Source: Arthrobacter sp. ES3-54 (GTDB lineage: Bacteria > Actinomycetota > Actinomycetes > Actinomycetales > Micrococcaceae). From it: 64,000 bases of DNA. Positions 51,304 to 61,098 of this stretch are shown here, one piece after another (the stretch's first letter is position 1; each line of letters starts with the position of its first letter). The position numbers and the translations under genes are program-made. Location of the stretch: contig NZ_JAQFIF010000006.1 of NCBI RefSeq assembly GCF_029504395.1, positions 220,698 to 284,697 on the forward strand. Reading direction: 5' to 3'. A model generated the notes under the pieces. That model had not been told where the DNA came from. It searched no databases and saw only the letters and a list, made by a program, of their open reading frames with translations.

Positions 51304-52514
51304 TACACGCGCTCCAGCAGCATGGCCGTGCCCTGGCCGACGCCGATGCACATGGTGGCGAGCCCGATCTTCGCGTTTTCGCGTTCCATCCGCCCCAGCA
51401 GCGTGATGGCGATCCGGGAACCGGACGACCCCAGCGGGTGGCCCAGGGAGATCGCGCCGCCGTCGCGGTTCACAATCTCCGGGTCGAGGCCGAGCCGGCG
51501 CATGCTGGCCAGGGACTGGGTCGCGAACGCCTCGTTCAGTTCGACGGCGCCGAGGTCACCGACGCTGAGCCCGGAACGGGCGAGCACCTTCTGGGTGGCC
51601 GGGACCGGACCGATGCCCATAATTTCGGGCTCGCAGCCGGCAGAGGCGCCGTCGATGATGCGGGCCCGCGGTGTGAGGCCAAGCTTCTGGATGGCGGCTT
51701 CCGAGGCCACGATGATGGCGGAGGCGCCGTCGTTCAGGGTGGAGGAGTTGCCTGCCGTGACGATCGAGCCGCCCTTGACTACCGGCCGGAGCCCGGCGAG
51801 GACGTCCATGGTGGTGCCGGCGCGGGGGCCCTCATCGGTGTCCACCACGGTCTCGCCCTTGCGGGACTTGACGGTCACGGGGACGATTTCCTCGGCGAAG
51901 CGGCCGGCGGCTATGGCGGCCAGGGACCGTTCGTGGGAGCGGACGGCGAAGGCGTCGGCGTCCTCCCGCGAGATGCCGTCAACCCGCCCCACTTCTTCCG
52001 CCGTCTCGGGCATGGAGTAGGTCATCTTGCCGTCCCGGGAGAGCTCGCCCTTGGTGAACTGCGGGTTGACGAAACGCCACCCGATGGAGGTATCGAAGAT
52101 TTCGCCCGGCTTGGCGAAGGCGGTTCGGGGCTTTTCCTGGACCCAGGGGGCCCGGCTCATGGATTCGACGCCGCCGGCGATCACGATGTCCGCGGCGCCG
52201 GACTTGACCATGTGGCTGGCCATGATGATGGCGCTGAGCCCGGAGGCGCAGAGCCGGTTCACGGTGATCCCGGAGATGTGGAGGGGCAGTCCGGCAAGGA
52301 GGGTGGCCATCCGGGCCACGTTGCGGTTCTCTTCGCCGGCGCCGTTCGCGTTGCCGAGGATCACCTCGTCGATGGTGTCCGGATCGACGCCGGCTCGGGC
52401 TACAGCCTCGCGAACCACCAGTGCGGCCAGGTCATCGGGGCGGACTGCGGAGAGGGCGCCGCCGTAGCGGCCCACGGGGGTGCGGGCGCCGCCAACAAGA
52501 AAAGCCTCGACCAT
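51303..52514 (-). CDS. paaJ: Thiolase (3-oxoadipyl-CoA/3-oxo-5,6-dehydrosuberyl-CoA)
   Basis: 403 residues. The nucleophile cysteine is in VNRLCASGLSAIIMASHMV, the His region in HPLGSSGSRIA, and the C-terminal cysteine in ATMCIGVGQGTAML. NEAFATQSLASMRRLGL is also typical. It heads the paaJFH operon, with a PaaR-type operator 45 bases upstream, and so is the PaaJ thiolase of the phenylacetate pathway. The ATG at 52514 was preferred to a TTG six codons upstream. Confidence 0.95.
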   Translation of the reverse strand: MVEAFLVGGARTPVGRYGGALSAVRPDDLAALVVREAVARAGVDPDTIDEVILGNANGAGEENRNVARMATLLAGLPLHISGITVNRLCASGLSAIIMASHMVKSGAADIVIAGGVESMSRAPWVQEKPRTAFAKPGEIFDTSIGWRFVNPQFTKGELSRDGKMTYSMPETAEEVGRVDGISREDADAFAVRSHERSLAAIAAGRFAEEIVPVTVKSRKGETVVDTDEGPRAGTTMDVLAGLRPVVKGGSIVTAGNSSTLNDGASAIIVASEAAIQKLGLTPRARIIDGASAGCEPEIMGIGPVPATQKVLARSGLSVGDLGAVELNEAFATQSLASMRRLGLDPEIVNRDGGAISLGHPLGSSGSRIAITLLGRMERENAKIGLATMCIGVGQGTAMLLERV

Positions 52515-52558
52515 GAGAACATCCTTCACCAAGAAAGCGGGGTCGGCAGCAGAGTAAA

Positions 52559-52580
52559 TTACCGACCGTTCGTTCTATAA
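52559..52580. promoter_or_regulatory. Putative PaaR operator upstream of paaJ
   Basis: TTACCGACCGTTCGTT begins the site and the last bases TATAA match the other half imperfectly. The first 16 bases are identical to the site upstream of paaA. It lies 45 bases upstream of the paaJ ATG. Confidence 0.78.
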
Positions 52581-52623
52581 AGATTACACGGCGGGGCAAG
52601 GGGGTCAACCGGATGGCGCCGGA

Positions 52624-53304
52624 TTACGCGACGACGACGCCCAGATGGGCCGCGAGCAACGGGGCGAGCAGGGTGAGCTGGTAGTCGTCCACTACAAGGC
52701 CGGCCAGGCTGCCCAGTCCGCTGATCGTGCGGAAATCGGTGCCCCGGAGGTCGAAGTCCTTGAGCCGGGCGCCGGTGAAATCAAGGGTGCCGATCGTGCA
52801 GTTCTTCAAGGCGACGCGGGTGGCGGTGCAAGAGCCCAGATCCAGTTCGTTGATGATGCAGTCGCTGATCTGCACGTCCGTGAGCTTGGACCCGCGCAGA
52901 TTCACATAGTCGAGTTTGCCGCCGTCGATCCGCACCGACTGCCAGCCGCTTTCATAGAGCTCCGCCGATCCCCAGCGGGGGTTGCCGATCTCCACATCCC
53001 GGAGGCTGGCCCGGGCCGCCGTCAGCACCGGAGCGTAAACCTCGGTCAGGATGCAGTCGCGGAACGTGGCGCCGCGCAGCTGCGTCTCATTGAAGGACAC
53101 TCCGGTAAATTCGCATTCGGCAAAATCCGTGGCGCCAAGGTCCAGGCCGTCTGCCGACGCGCGGCTGTACCGGACGCCGTCGTACCGTTCACCGCGCCGG
53201 AACTCCGGGGCAGGATCGTCCCGCAGCTCCCCCGGCCGGACCGGTGCGAGGCGGGGGGCTGTGACCTTGGGAGCTTTGTCCGCCGCAGCGCGCCGCACCG
53301 TCAC
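52624..53304 (-). CDS. Pentapeptide repeat protein
   Basis: 226 residues. Repeats of the A(D/N)LxX type are visible: LDLGATDFAECEFTGVSFNETQLRGATFRDC and VNLRGSKLTDVQISDCIINELDLGSC, forming a right-handed beta-helix. Some relatives protect DNA gyrase from quinolones, but most have unknown function. The GTG at 53304 overlaps the SRPBCC stop (GTGA), so the two genes are translationally coupled. Confidence 0.9.
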   Translation of the reverse strand: MTVRRAAADKAPKVTAPRLAPVRPGELRDDPAPEFRRGERYDGVRYSRASADGLDLGATDFAECEFTGVSFNETQLRGATFRDCILTEVYAPVLTAARASLRDVEIGNPRWGSAELYESGWQSVRIDGGKLDYVNLRGSKLTDVQISDCIINELDLGSCTATRVALKNCTIGTLDFTGARLKDFDLRGTDFRTISGLGSLAGLVVDDYQLTLLAPLLAAHLGVVVA

Positions 53305-53774
53305 AGGGACTCGGCTTTGGCGGCGATGTCCGCCAGGTCTTTCGCAAGCGCCTTGCGGGTGATGCGCATCCCCAGCAGGCCGAACACGGCGAGCATGATC
53401 CTGCTGAACCGGGTCGGCCTGATGACTTCGGCGCCGAAGGTCAAGGTGAGATCCGTTCCGCCGTCGCGCTCCGCCAGCGCAAACCTGGAGGTGTAGTCGG
53501 CGCCGCCCTGGAGGGCTTTCACTGTCGTGGTGCCGCCACGGCCACTCGACGGCGCCTCGGCCTGGGAAACCCACATCTCCACCGTTTCCGAGCGCCCCAG
53601 CATGGTGCGGGTTTCCTTCCATCGGGTGCCCACGGCATAGGGTCCGTCGGTGAGCATCTGGATCGAATCGACGCCGGACAGGGTCGCGGCAGATCCAGGA
53701 ATGTCCGACACCACCTTCCAGACCGAGTCCGCCGGAGCCTTGATGTGCTGCGTGAGAGTGGTCTTGTGGTCCAT
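53301..53774 (-). CDS. SRPBCC-family (START-like) ligand-binding protein
   Basis: 157 residues, with the START/SRPBCC pattern: HIKAPADSVWKVVSDIPGSA at the start, then GTRWKETRTMLG and DLTLTFGAEVIRPTRFSR. It binds hydrophobic ligands; substrate unknown. It is the first gene of a two-gene operon with the pentapeptide protein. Confidence 0.87.
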   Translation of the reverse strand: MDHKTTLTQHIKAPADSVWKVVSDIPGSAATLSGVDSIQMLTDGPYAVGTRWKETRTMLGRSETVEMWVSQAEAPSSGRGGTTTVKALQGGADYTSRFALAERDGGTDLTLTFGAEVIRPTRFSRIMLAVFGLLGMRITRKALAKDLADIAAKAESL

Positions 53775-53886
53775 GACCTCGAGCCTATCGGATCACCGCG
53801 CGGCACCCCCTTGAATTAGTAAGCATGCTTTGTGTTATGGTGTTCGGACAGTGAATTTCAACCGGAAACGAAAGGTGGCCAACACC

Positions 53887-54063
53887 ATGGGTATCGGAGA
53901 CAAGATTCAGAACGAAGCGGAGAACCTGGGCGGCAAGGCCAAGGAAGCTGCCGGAAACGCCACGGACAACGACCAGCTGCGCGCCGAGGGCCAGAAGGAT
54001 CAGGTTGTAGCCGACGCGAAGAAGGTCGGCGAAAACGTCAAGGACACCTTCAAAAAGGACTAG
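53887..54063 (+). CDS. CsbD-family small stress protein
   Basis: 58 residues, IGDKIQNEAENLGGKAKEAAGNAT followed by a Lys-rich C-terminus. CsbD proteins are small stress-induced proteins with unknown function. The ATG at 53887 has AAAGGTGG about 10 bases upstream. A strong terminator follows. Confidence 0.9.
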   Translation: MGIGDKIQNEAENLGGKAKEAAGNATDNDQLRAEGQKDQVVADAKKVGENVKDTFKKD

Positions 54064-54077
54064 TCCTTCCAAACTTT

Positions 54078-54122
54078 GCGGCGCCGGATCTTCCTTTGGG
54101 GGATGTCCGGCGTCGCTTTTTT
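54078..54122 (+). terminator. Rho-independent terminator after csbD-like gene
   Basis: GCGGCGCCGGA and TCCGGCGTCGC form an 11-bp stem (one G-U-type mismatch) with a 17-base loop, followed by TTTTTT. It starts 15 bases after the stop codon. Confidence 0.88.
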
Positions 54123-54169
54123 GTGCCCGTTTGCGAGAATGAGCCCACACAGCCGACAAAGGGGACACC

Positions 54170-54940
54170 ATGGCACGGACCGATGCAGACCACGGCCAGC
54201 CCGCCAGCCGGGATCTCAGCAACGTCGACTTAAGCAGGGCCAGTGCTGCCGCCGGCGGCTCCCCGGTGCTGCGCGGATATCTGGCGCCGCCGGAGGGCGA
54301 GGGGCCTTTTCCTGCGGTCCTCATGGTCCATGAGGCCTTCGGCCTGGACGACATCACCGTCCGCCACGCCAACCGCATGGCGGCGGCCGGCTACCTGACG
54401 CTGGCCGTTGACCTGTACAGCGACGGCGGCGCCCGCCGCTGCCTCGTGGCCACCATGCGTGCGCTGGCGGCGGGCGAGGGCCGGGCCTTCACCGATCTGG
54501 CCACCGCCCGGGACTGGCTGCGGGAATCCGGCCGGACCACGGGCAAGGTCGGCGTGATCGGTTTCTGCATGGGCGGCGGCTTCGCCCTGCTCCTGGCCAA
54601 TGACGGCTTCGACGCCGCCGCCGTCAATTACGGCCGGCTCCCCAAAAACCCCGAGAAGGCCCTCGCCGGCGCCTGCCCGATCGTGGCCAACTTCGGCGGC
54701 AAGGACCGCACCCTGCGGGGCGGGGCCGCGAAACTCGAGTCGGTACTGGACCGCCTGGGCGTGGCCCACGACGTCAAGGAATTCCCGCACGCCGGGCACG
54801 CCTTCCTCAACGACGTGGAGACCGGGCCGAGGGCGCTGCGGCCGCTCTTCCGGGTCATGGGGATCGGCCCGGATCCGGAATCGGCCCCGGAAGCCTGGCA
54901 GCGGATCGAGGACCACTTCGCCCAGCATCTGAAGCCCTGA
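54170..54940 (+). CDS. Dienelactone hydrolase family protein
   Basis: 256 residues. The nucleophile is cysteine in GFCMGGGFALL, the Asp lies near NFGGKDRTL, and the His in FPHAGHAFLND, the Cys-Asp-His triad of dienelactone hydrolases. It may act on lactones or esters; in this genomic setting a role in aromatic catabolism is possible but not shown. The first 40 residues are a polar extension ahead of the alpha/beta hydrolase core. Confidence 0.92.
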   Translation: MARTDADHGQPASRDLSNVDLSRASAAAGGSPVLRGYLAPPEGEGPFPAVLMVHEAFGLDDITVRHANRMAAAGYLTLAVDLYSDGGARRCLVATMRALAAGEGRAFTDLATARDWLRESGRTTGKVGVIGFCMGGGFALLLANDGFDAAAVNYGRLPKNPEKALAGACPIVANFGGKDRTLRGGAAKLESVLDRLGVAHDVKEFPHAGHAFLNDVETGPRALRPLFRVMGIGPDPESAPEAWQRIEDHFAQHLKP

Positions 54941-55039
54941 GCCCCCGTGCCAGACGGTGCGTGGGTGCTCAGGCGTCACGACGCATGAGTGCTCAGGCCG
55001 GCACGGGATCGGGATGTCTGCGTTTGTCCCGGCTCCCCG

Positions 55040-55156
55040 CGTGACGACGCTCGATCCCAGTTACTCGGTGCCGGACCCCGCTTCACCTCCACGCACCCCC
55101 AGGATTGTGCGGGTACGTGGAGGTGCGGTCAGCAGCAACTGGGCGGGAGCGTCACG
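55040..55156. repeat. Large imperfect inverted repeat
   Basis: An outer arm at 55040-55062 (CGTGACGACGCTCGATCCCA) pairs imperfectly with 55137-55156, and an inner perfect 10-bp stem CACCTCCACG/CGTGGAGGTG lies at 55084-55093 and 55116-55125. It sits between the convergent dienelactone hydrolase and MobA-like genes. It is preceded by a direct repeat of GTGCTCAGGC (about 54963-55000). It may be a terminator or a miniature mobile element remnant. Confidence 0.65.
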
Positions 55157-55186
55157 GCGCCATCGGATGGTGCCGCATGCCGGCGG

Positions 55187-57106
55187 TTAGCCCGCGTGGT
55201 TCTGGAATTCACGGGCGCGGTTGCCTGCCCGCAGGAGGGGCGCGAAGAACGCGGCGAGTTCCGCCGTCGCCGTCAGCGGCAGGACGTTCGCCACGTACTG
55301 GTCCGGCCGTACCACCACCACGACGCCGCCGCGGTCGATGCCGCGCAGCTCGAAGATATCCGCCGTCGGATCCGTGGCGTAGACCTTCTCGAGGTAGGGG
55401 AGCTTGAACGGCCCCACTTCCGGCTTGAACACTGCAGGGACGGAGCCAATGTCGATGCCCGTGTGGTCCTGCTGGTAGATCACCTTCACGTCGAACCACG
55501 CGTCACGATCGGCGCCCGCCGGCGTGGCGGCGAGCGGCGAATCCGGGGCATTGGCCAGCCACGCGGCCAGGTCCGTGGTCGGTGACGGGGCTCCAGGTGC
55601 AGCCGAATCCGCGAAGACGTAGATGCGCCACCGGCCGTCCGCCGTTGCCTGGTGGCCGAGCTGGAGCGGATTGGTGTCGCAGACGCGTTGAACCGGCGCG
55701 GACTTGAAGCGCTTGCCGACGGGAAAGCCGCTGGCCAGGTTCTGGTGCGTCGCCTCGGCGACGATCATCGACGGCGAATACTCGGTCATGAAGCCCGCGG
55801 GGAACTCTGCGGTCCGCACATAGAAGTCCTCGAGCTCGGAGGGGTTCTCGAACTCTTCGGGCTTCTTCGCCATGAGCGTCGACCACACCTTGTCGAAGTC
55901 GATGAGGTTCTTCGCGACGACCTGCCGCTCGGCCGAGTAGGTGGAGAGCAGGGCCTCCGGACTGCGGCCTTCGAGCACGTGGCCGAGCTTCCAGCCGATG
56001 TTGAAGCCGTCCTGCATGGAGACGTTCATACCCTGGCCGGCCTTGGCGCTGTGGGTGTGGCAGGCGTCGCCGGTGATGAAAACGCGTGGCGTGCGGGTGC
56101 CGAGCTCCTCCGGGAGGACGTCGTCGAACCGGTCGGTGAGGCGGTGGCCGACCTCGTACACGCTATGCCAGGCCACGTTGCGCACGTCGAGGGTGTAGGG
56201 GTGGATGATCGCGTTGGCCTTGGCAATGATCTGCTCGATGGTGGTTTTGCGGACGGCGCCTTGATCGTCTGCGGCGACCTCGCCGAGGTCGACGTACATG
56301 CGGAAGAGATGCCCTCCCTCGCGCGGGATCAGCAGGATACTGCCGCCGTCATGGGACTGGATGGCGCACTTGAGGCGGATGTCGGGGAAGTCCGTGGAGG
56401 CGAGCACGTCCATGACGCCCCATGCGTGGTTGGCCTGGTCGCCGGCCATGGTGCAGCCGATCGAAGCGCGGACCTTGCTCCGGGCCCCATCCGCACCGAT
56501 AACGTACTTGGCCCGGACTGTGCGCGTTTGGCCCTCGTTGGGGCCGGCGGTGTGGAGGAGGGACACGGCGACGGGGTGCTCCCCCTCGTCGGCGACCTCG
56601 AGGTCGAGGAACTCGTAGCCGTAGTCGGGCGACATGCGCGTAGGCGCGTTTGCCATGAACTCGGCGAAGTAGTCCAGCACGCGTGCCTGGTTGACGATCA
56701 GGTGCGGGAACTCGCTGATCCCGCCCGGGTCGTCGAGTGTCCGGGCGCTGCGAACGATGTTCGCGGGGTCCGCGGGGTCCGGCTTCCAGAATGCCATTTC
56801 GGTGATGCGGTAGGCCTCGGCGATGATCCGCTCGGCGAAGCCGAAGGCCTGGAAGGTCTCGACGCTCCGGGCCTGGATGCCGTCGGCCTGCCCGATGGCG
56901 AGCCTCCCGCCGCGGCGCTCCACGATCCGGGTGGTGATGCCCGGAAACTGGGACAGTTGGGCGGCGGCGAGCATACCTGCGGGCCCGGTGCCCACGATGA
57001 GCACGTCCACCTCGTCAGGAAGCTGGGCGGGACGATCGATGCCAACGCCGGCGGCCGGCTGGACTCGCGGGTCACCGGATACGTAACCGTGGTGGTGAAA
57101 ATGCAC
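55187..57106 (-). CDS. FAD-dependent aromatic hydroxylase, MobA-like
   Basis: 639 residues, the length of 3-hydroxybenzoate 4-hydroxylase MobA. The FAD-binding GxGxxG is VDVLIVGTGPAGMLAAAQL; the DG motif region is YVIGADGARSKVR and the second FAD block RVFITGDACHTHSAKAGQGMN. The C-terminal third is the thioredoxin-like domain of phenol-hydroxylase-type enzymes. In this cluster it probably makes 3,4-dihydroxyphenylacetate from a monohydroxyphenylacetate, but this is inference; MobA itself makes protocatechuate. The start is a GTG at 57106 with GAGGAAAG upstream. It is divergent from the hpa operon. Confidence 0.88.
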   Translation of the reverse strand: MHFHHHGYVSGDPRVQPAAGVGIDRPAQLPDEVDVLIVGTGPAGMLAAAQLSQFPGITTRIVERRGGRLAIGQADGIQARSVETFQAFGFAERIIAEAYRITEMAFWKPDPADPANIVRSARTLDDPGGISEFPHLIVNQARVLDYFAEFMANAPTRMSPDYGYEFLDLEVADEGEHPVAVSLLHTAGPNEGQTRTVRAKYVIGADGARSKVRASIGCTMAGDQANHAWGVMDVLASTDFPDIRLKCAIQSHDGGSILLIPREGGHLFRMYVDLGEVAADDQGAVRKTTIEQIIAKANAIIHPYTLDVRNVAWHSVYEVGHRLTDRFDDVLPEELGTRTPRVFITGDACHTHSAKAGQGMNVSMQDGFNIGWKLGHVLEGRSPEALLSTYSAERQVVAKNLIDFDKVWSTLMAKKPEEFENPSELEDFYVRTAEFPAGFMTEYSPSMIVAEATHQNLASGFPVGKRFKSAPVQRVCDTNPLQLGHQATADGRWRIYVFADSAAPGAPSPTTDLAAWLANAPDSPLAATPAGADRDAWFDVKVIYQQDHTGIDIGSVPAVFKPEVGPFKLPYLEKVYATDPTADIFELRGIDRGGVVVVVRPDQYVANVLPLTATAELAAFFAPLLRAGNRAREFQNHAG

Positions 57107-57153
57107 GGGCTTTCCTCACTTCGTTGTGTGGCGGTCTTTCAGCGTCGCATGTG

Positions 57154-57186
57154 TTCGATAATCGAATTTGATGTTCGATAATCGAA
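57154..57186. promoter_or_regulatory. Two direct copies of a 13-bp palindrome
   Basis: TTCGATAATCGAA occurs at 57154-57166 and again at 57174-57186, so the centres are exactly 20 bases apart (two DNA turns). It lies 48 bases upstream of the MobA-like gene and 144 bases upstream of the hpa operon. The layout suits cooperative binding by two regulator dimers. Confidence 0.75.
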
Positions 57187-57263
57187 TTTTCGTCTATGAT
57201 CCAGAACTGTACGGCAGATATGACGCGGGTTACAAGTACTTTGAAAACCCTCGGAAGCGGGGG

Positions 57264-57305
57264 TTGACGATCCGCACTTGCTGGGTCATAGTCATCGTAT
57301 ACGAT
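57264..57305 (+). promoter_or_regulatory. Promoter with overlapping GntR-type operator for the hpa operon
   Basis: TTGACG (57264-57269) and CATAGT (57287-57292) are separated by 17 bases. Starting two bases after the -10, ATCGTATACGAT (57294-57305) is a perfect 12-bp palindrome fitting the TnGTnnnACnA-like core of FadR-subgroup GntR operators. It would cover the transcription start. The TTG start codon of the first gene lies 25 bases downstream. Confidence 0.7.
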
Positions 57306-57329
57306 TTCGTACTCGATGAGGAGACATTC

Positions 57330-58826
57330 TTGGAAAAGGTCACCGACCACACCCTGGCCGCGGCCCGCAAAGTCATCGCGGTGCATATCAACTACCGCAG
57401 CCGGGCAGCCCAGCGCGGCCGCACCCCGGAGCAGCCTTCCTACTTCCTGAAGCCGTCGTCGTCCCTAACAGTCGGTTCGGCAGCTGCCCCCTCAACCGTG
57501 GAACGCCCGGCCGGCTGCGAACTCCTCGGCTACGAGGGCGAAATCGCTTTGATCATCGGCAAGGCTGCCCGCCGGGTGGACATCGAGGACGCCTGGAGCC
57601 ACGTCGAGTGGGTCACCGCCAGCAACGACCTCGGCGTCTATGACCTCCGCTACGCGGACAAGGGCTCCAACCTCCGCTCCAAAGGCGGCGACGGCTTCAC
57701 TCCGGTGGGGCCGGGCCTGATCGCCGCAGACGCAGTCGATCCCGCAAAACTGCGGATCCGGACCTGGCACAACGGCGAGCTGGTCCAGGACGACACCACC
57801 GGTGACCTGCTGTTCCCGTTCGCCCGGCTCGTGGCCGATCTGTCCCAGCTGATCATGCTCGAAGAGGGCGACATCATCCTCACCGGCACCCCCGCCGGGG
57901 CTTCGGTGGCCGAGCCGGGCGACGTCGTCGAGGTGGAAGTCAGCGCCGGCGAACTCAACGCACTCTCAACCGGCCGGCTGGTCACCCGTGTTGAGGAAGG
58001 CACGACGCCGTTCGCGGACTTTGGCGCCCGGCCCAAGACCGATGACATGCAGCGGGAGGAGGCGTACGGCTCCCGTGAGGCGGCAGGCCTTCCGGCGCAT
58101 ACACAAGAGGCGCCGGCTCCCATCCTGTCCCCGGAGCTGAAGGCGAAGCTGGAAAGCGTCTGCACGGCCACCCTGTCCTCCCAGCTGCGCAAGCGCGGCC
58201 TGAACAACGTGAGCATCGACGGCCTGACCGCGACGCGATCGGAGAAGCGGATCGTGGGCCTGGCCCGGACCCTGCGCTATGTCCCAAACCGCGAGGACCT
58301 CTTCACGGCCCACGGCGGCGGCTTCAACGCCCAGAAGAAGGCCATCGATTCCGTCAATGAGGGCGAGATCCTGGTGATGGAAGCCCGCGGCGAAAAGGGC
58401 ACCGGCACCATCGGCGACATCCTGGCCCTCCGCGCCCAGGTCCGCGGCGCCGCCGCCATCATCACCGACGGCGGCGTGCGCGACTTCTCCGCCGTGGCCG
58501 CCATGGACATGCCCACTTACTATGCCAACCCGCACCCCGCGGTCCTTGGGCGCCGGCACATCCCGTGGGACACGGACATCACCATCGCCTGCGGCGGCAC
58601 CACCGTGCAGCCCGGGGACATCATCGTGGCCGATGCGGACGGCATCCTGGTGATCCCGCCGGCCCTCGCCGAAGAGCTCGCGGACGATTCCATCGCTCAG
58701 GAACGCGAGGAAACCTTCATCGCCGAAATGGTGCAGCAGGGCCACAGTGTGGACGGCCTCTACCCGCTCAATGCAGCATGGCGAACCCGCTACCAGGAAT
58801 GGGAAGCCGGCAAAACCCATGACTGA
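57330..58826 (+). CDS. FAH-domain/RraA-domain fusion enzyme of homoprotocatechuate degradation
   Basis: 498 residues. The N-terminal half (about 60-260) is a fumarylacetoacetate hydrolase-fold domain: YEGEIALIIGKAARRV, LIMLEEGDIILTGTPAG and EPGDVVEVEV, like HpaG/HpcE. The C-terminal half (about 305-498) is RraA-like: LRKRGLNNVSIDGL, ALRAQVRGAAAIITDGGVRD, and VVADADGILVIP. FAH domains perform 5-oxopent-3-ene-1,2,5-tricarboxylate decarboxylation and isomerisation; RraA-like proteins include oxoacid aldolases. The TTG at 57330 is preceded by GAGGAGA; the preceding open frame back to 57168 overlaps the promoter and was rejected. It overlaps the GntR gene by 8 bases. Confidence 0.85.
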   Translation: MEKVTDHTLAAARKVIAVHINYRSRAAQRGRTPEQPSYFLKPSSSLTVGSAAAPSTVERPAGCELLGYEGEIALIIGKAARRVDIEDAWSHVEWVTASNDLGVYDLRYADKGSNLRSKGGDGFTPVGPGLIAADAVDPAKLRIRTWHNGELVQDDTTGDLLFPFARLVADLSQLIMLEEGDIILTGTPAGASVAEPGDVVEVEVSAGELNALSTGRLVTRVEEGTTPFADFGARPKTDDMQREEAYGSREAAGLPAHTQEAPAPILSPELKAKLESVCTATLSSQLRKRGLNNVSIDGLTATRSEKRIVGLARTLRYVPNREDLFTAHGGGFNAQKKAIDSVNEGEILVMEARGEKGTGTIGDILALRAQVRGAAAIITDGGVRDFSAVAAMDMPTYYANPHPAVLGRRHIPWDTDITIACGGTTVQPGDIIVADADGILVIPPALAEELADDSIAQEREETFIAEMVQQGHSVDGLYPLNAAWRTRYQEWEAGKTHD

Positions 58827-59526
58827 CACAGCCATCGCCGCAGGCACCCAGACAGTCAGCAAGTCAGAGCAGGCCTATGTGACCGTCAAGTCCCGGATCG
58901 TGGACGGGACCTACTCCCCCGGCTACCGGCTGGTGCTGGCGAAGATCGCCGAGGACCTAGGCGTCAGCGTGGTGCCGGTCCGCGAAGCCATCCGCCGGCT
59001 CGAGGCCGAGGGCCTGGTCAAGTTCGAGCGGAACGTCGGCGCCACCGTGTCCGGCATCGACCCCACCGAGTACCTCTACACGATGCAGACCCTCAGCATC
59101 GTCGAGGGCGCCGCTACGGCTCTCTCGGCTCCGTTGATCGGGGAGGCGGACGTGGCCCGCGCCCGGGCCGTCAACGCCGAGATGCGCGAATGCCTGCAGC
59201 ACTTCGATCCCGTCCGGTTCACCCGGCTGAACCAGGACTTCCACAGCGTTCTGTTCGAGCACTGCCCCAATCCGCACATCCTGGACCTCGTCCACCGGGG
59301 CTGGAACCGGCTCGCGTCCCTGCGATCATCCACGTTCCGCTTCGTCCCCGGCCGCGCGCACGAATCCGTGGACGAGCACGAGGCGCTGCTACAGCTCATC
59401 GAGTCCGGCGCCAGCCCGGATGACATCGAAAAGGCCGCCCGCCGGCACCGCAGCGCCACCCTCGACGCGTACCTCGCCCAGGCGGCGGCAAACGACCTCC
59501 CGACCCCGCAGACCACACAGCAGTAA
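58819..59526 (+). CDS. GntR-family (FadR/FCD subgroup) regulator
   Basis: 235 residues. The winged helix reads VKSRIVDGTYSPGYRL, ISEDLGVSVVPVREAIRRLE in pattern, then an FCD ligand-binding domain with Asp/His metal-binding candidates (NQDFHSVLFEHC and DEHEALLQLI). It lies inside the hpa operon, after the fusion gene (8-base overlap) and 9 bases before hpaE, so it probably controls that operon through the palindrome at 57294-57305. The start is ATG 58819. Confidence 0.9.
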   Translation: MTDTAIAAGTQTVSKSEQAYVTVKSRIVDGTYSPGYRLVLAKIAEDLGVSVVPVREAIRRLEAEGLVKFERNVGATVSGIDPTEYLYTMQTLSIVEGAATALSAPLIGEADVARARAVNAEMRECLQHFDPVRFTRLNQDFHSVLFEHCPNPHILDLVHRGWNRLASLRSSTFRFVPGRAHESVDEHEALLQLIESGASPDDIEKAARRHRSATLDAYLAQAAANDLPTPQTTQQ

Positions 59527-59535
59527 GGAAAAACA

Positions 59536-61050
<1,515 letters not shown>

Positions 61051-61098
61051 GTTTCCAGCCCGCGCCAAGCAGCCCCCTTTCAAAGAAGAGAGAACGCC

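Noticed and set aside
55040..55156. Possible tRNA or structured RNA gene
   Set aside because: The fold is an imperfect long hairpin between convergent genes with no tRNA features; a terminator or miniature element is more likely.
57168..57329. Upstream extension of the FAH-RraA gene
   Set aside because: It would place coding sequence over the promoter, the palindrome and one of the 13-bp operators; GAGGAGA before the TTG at 57330 fits the start better.
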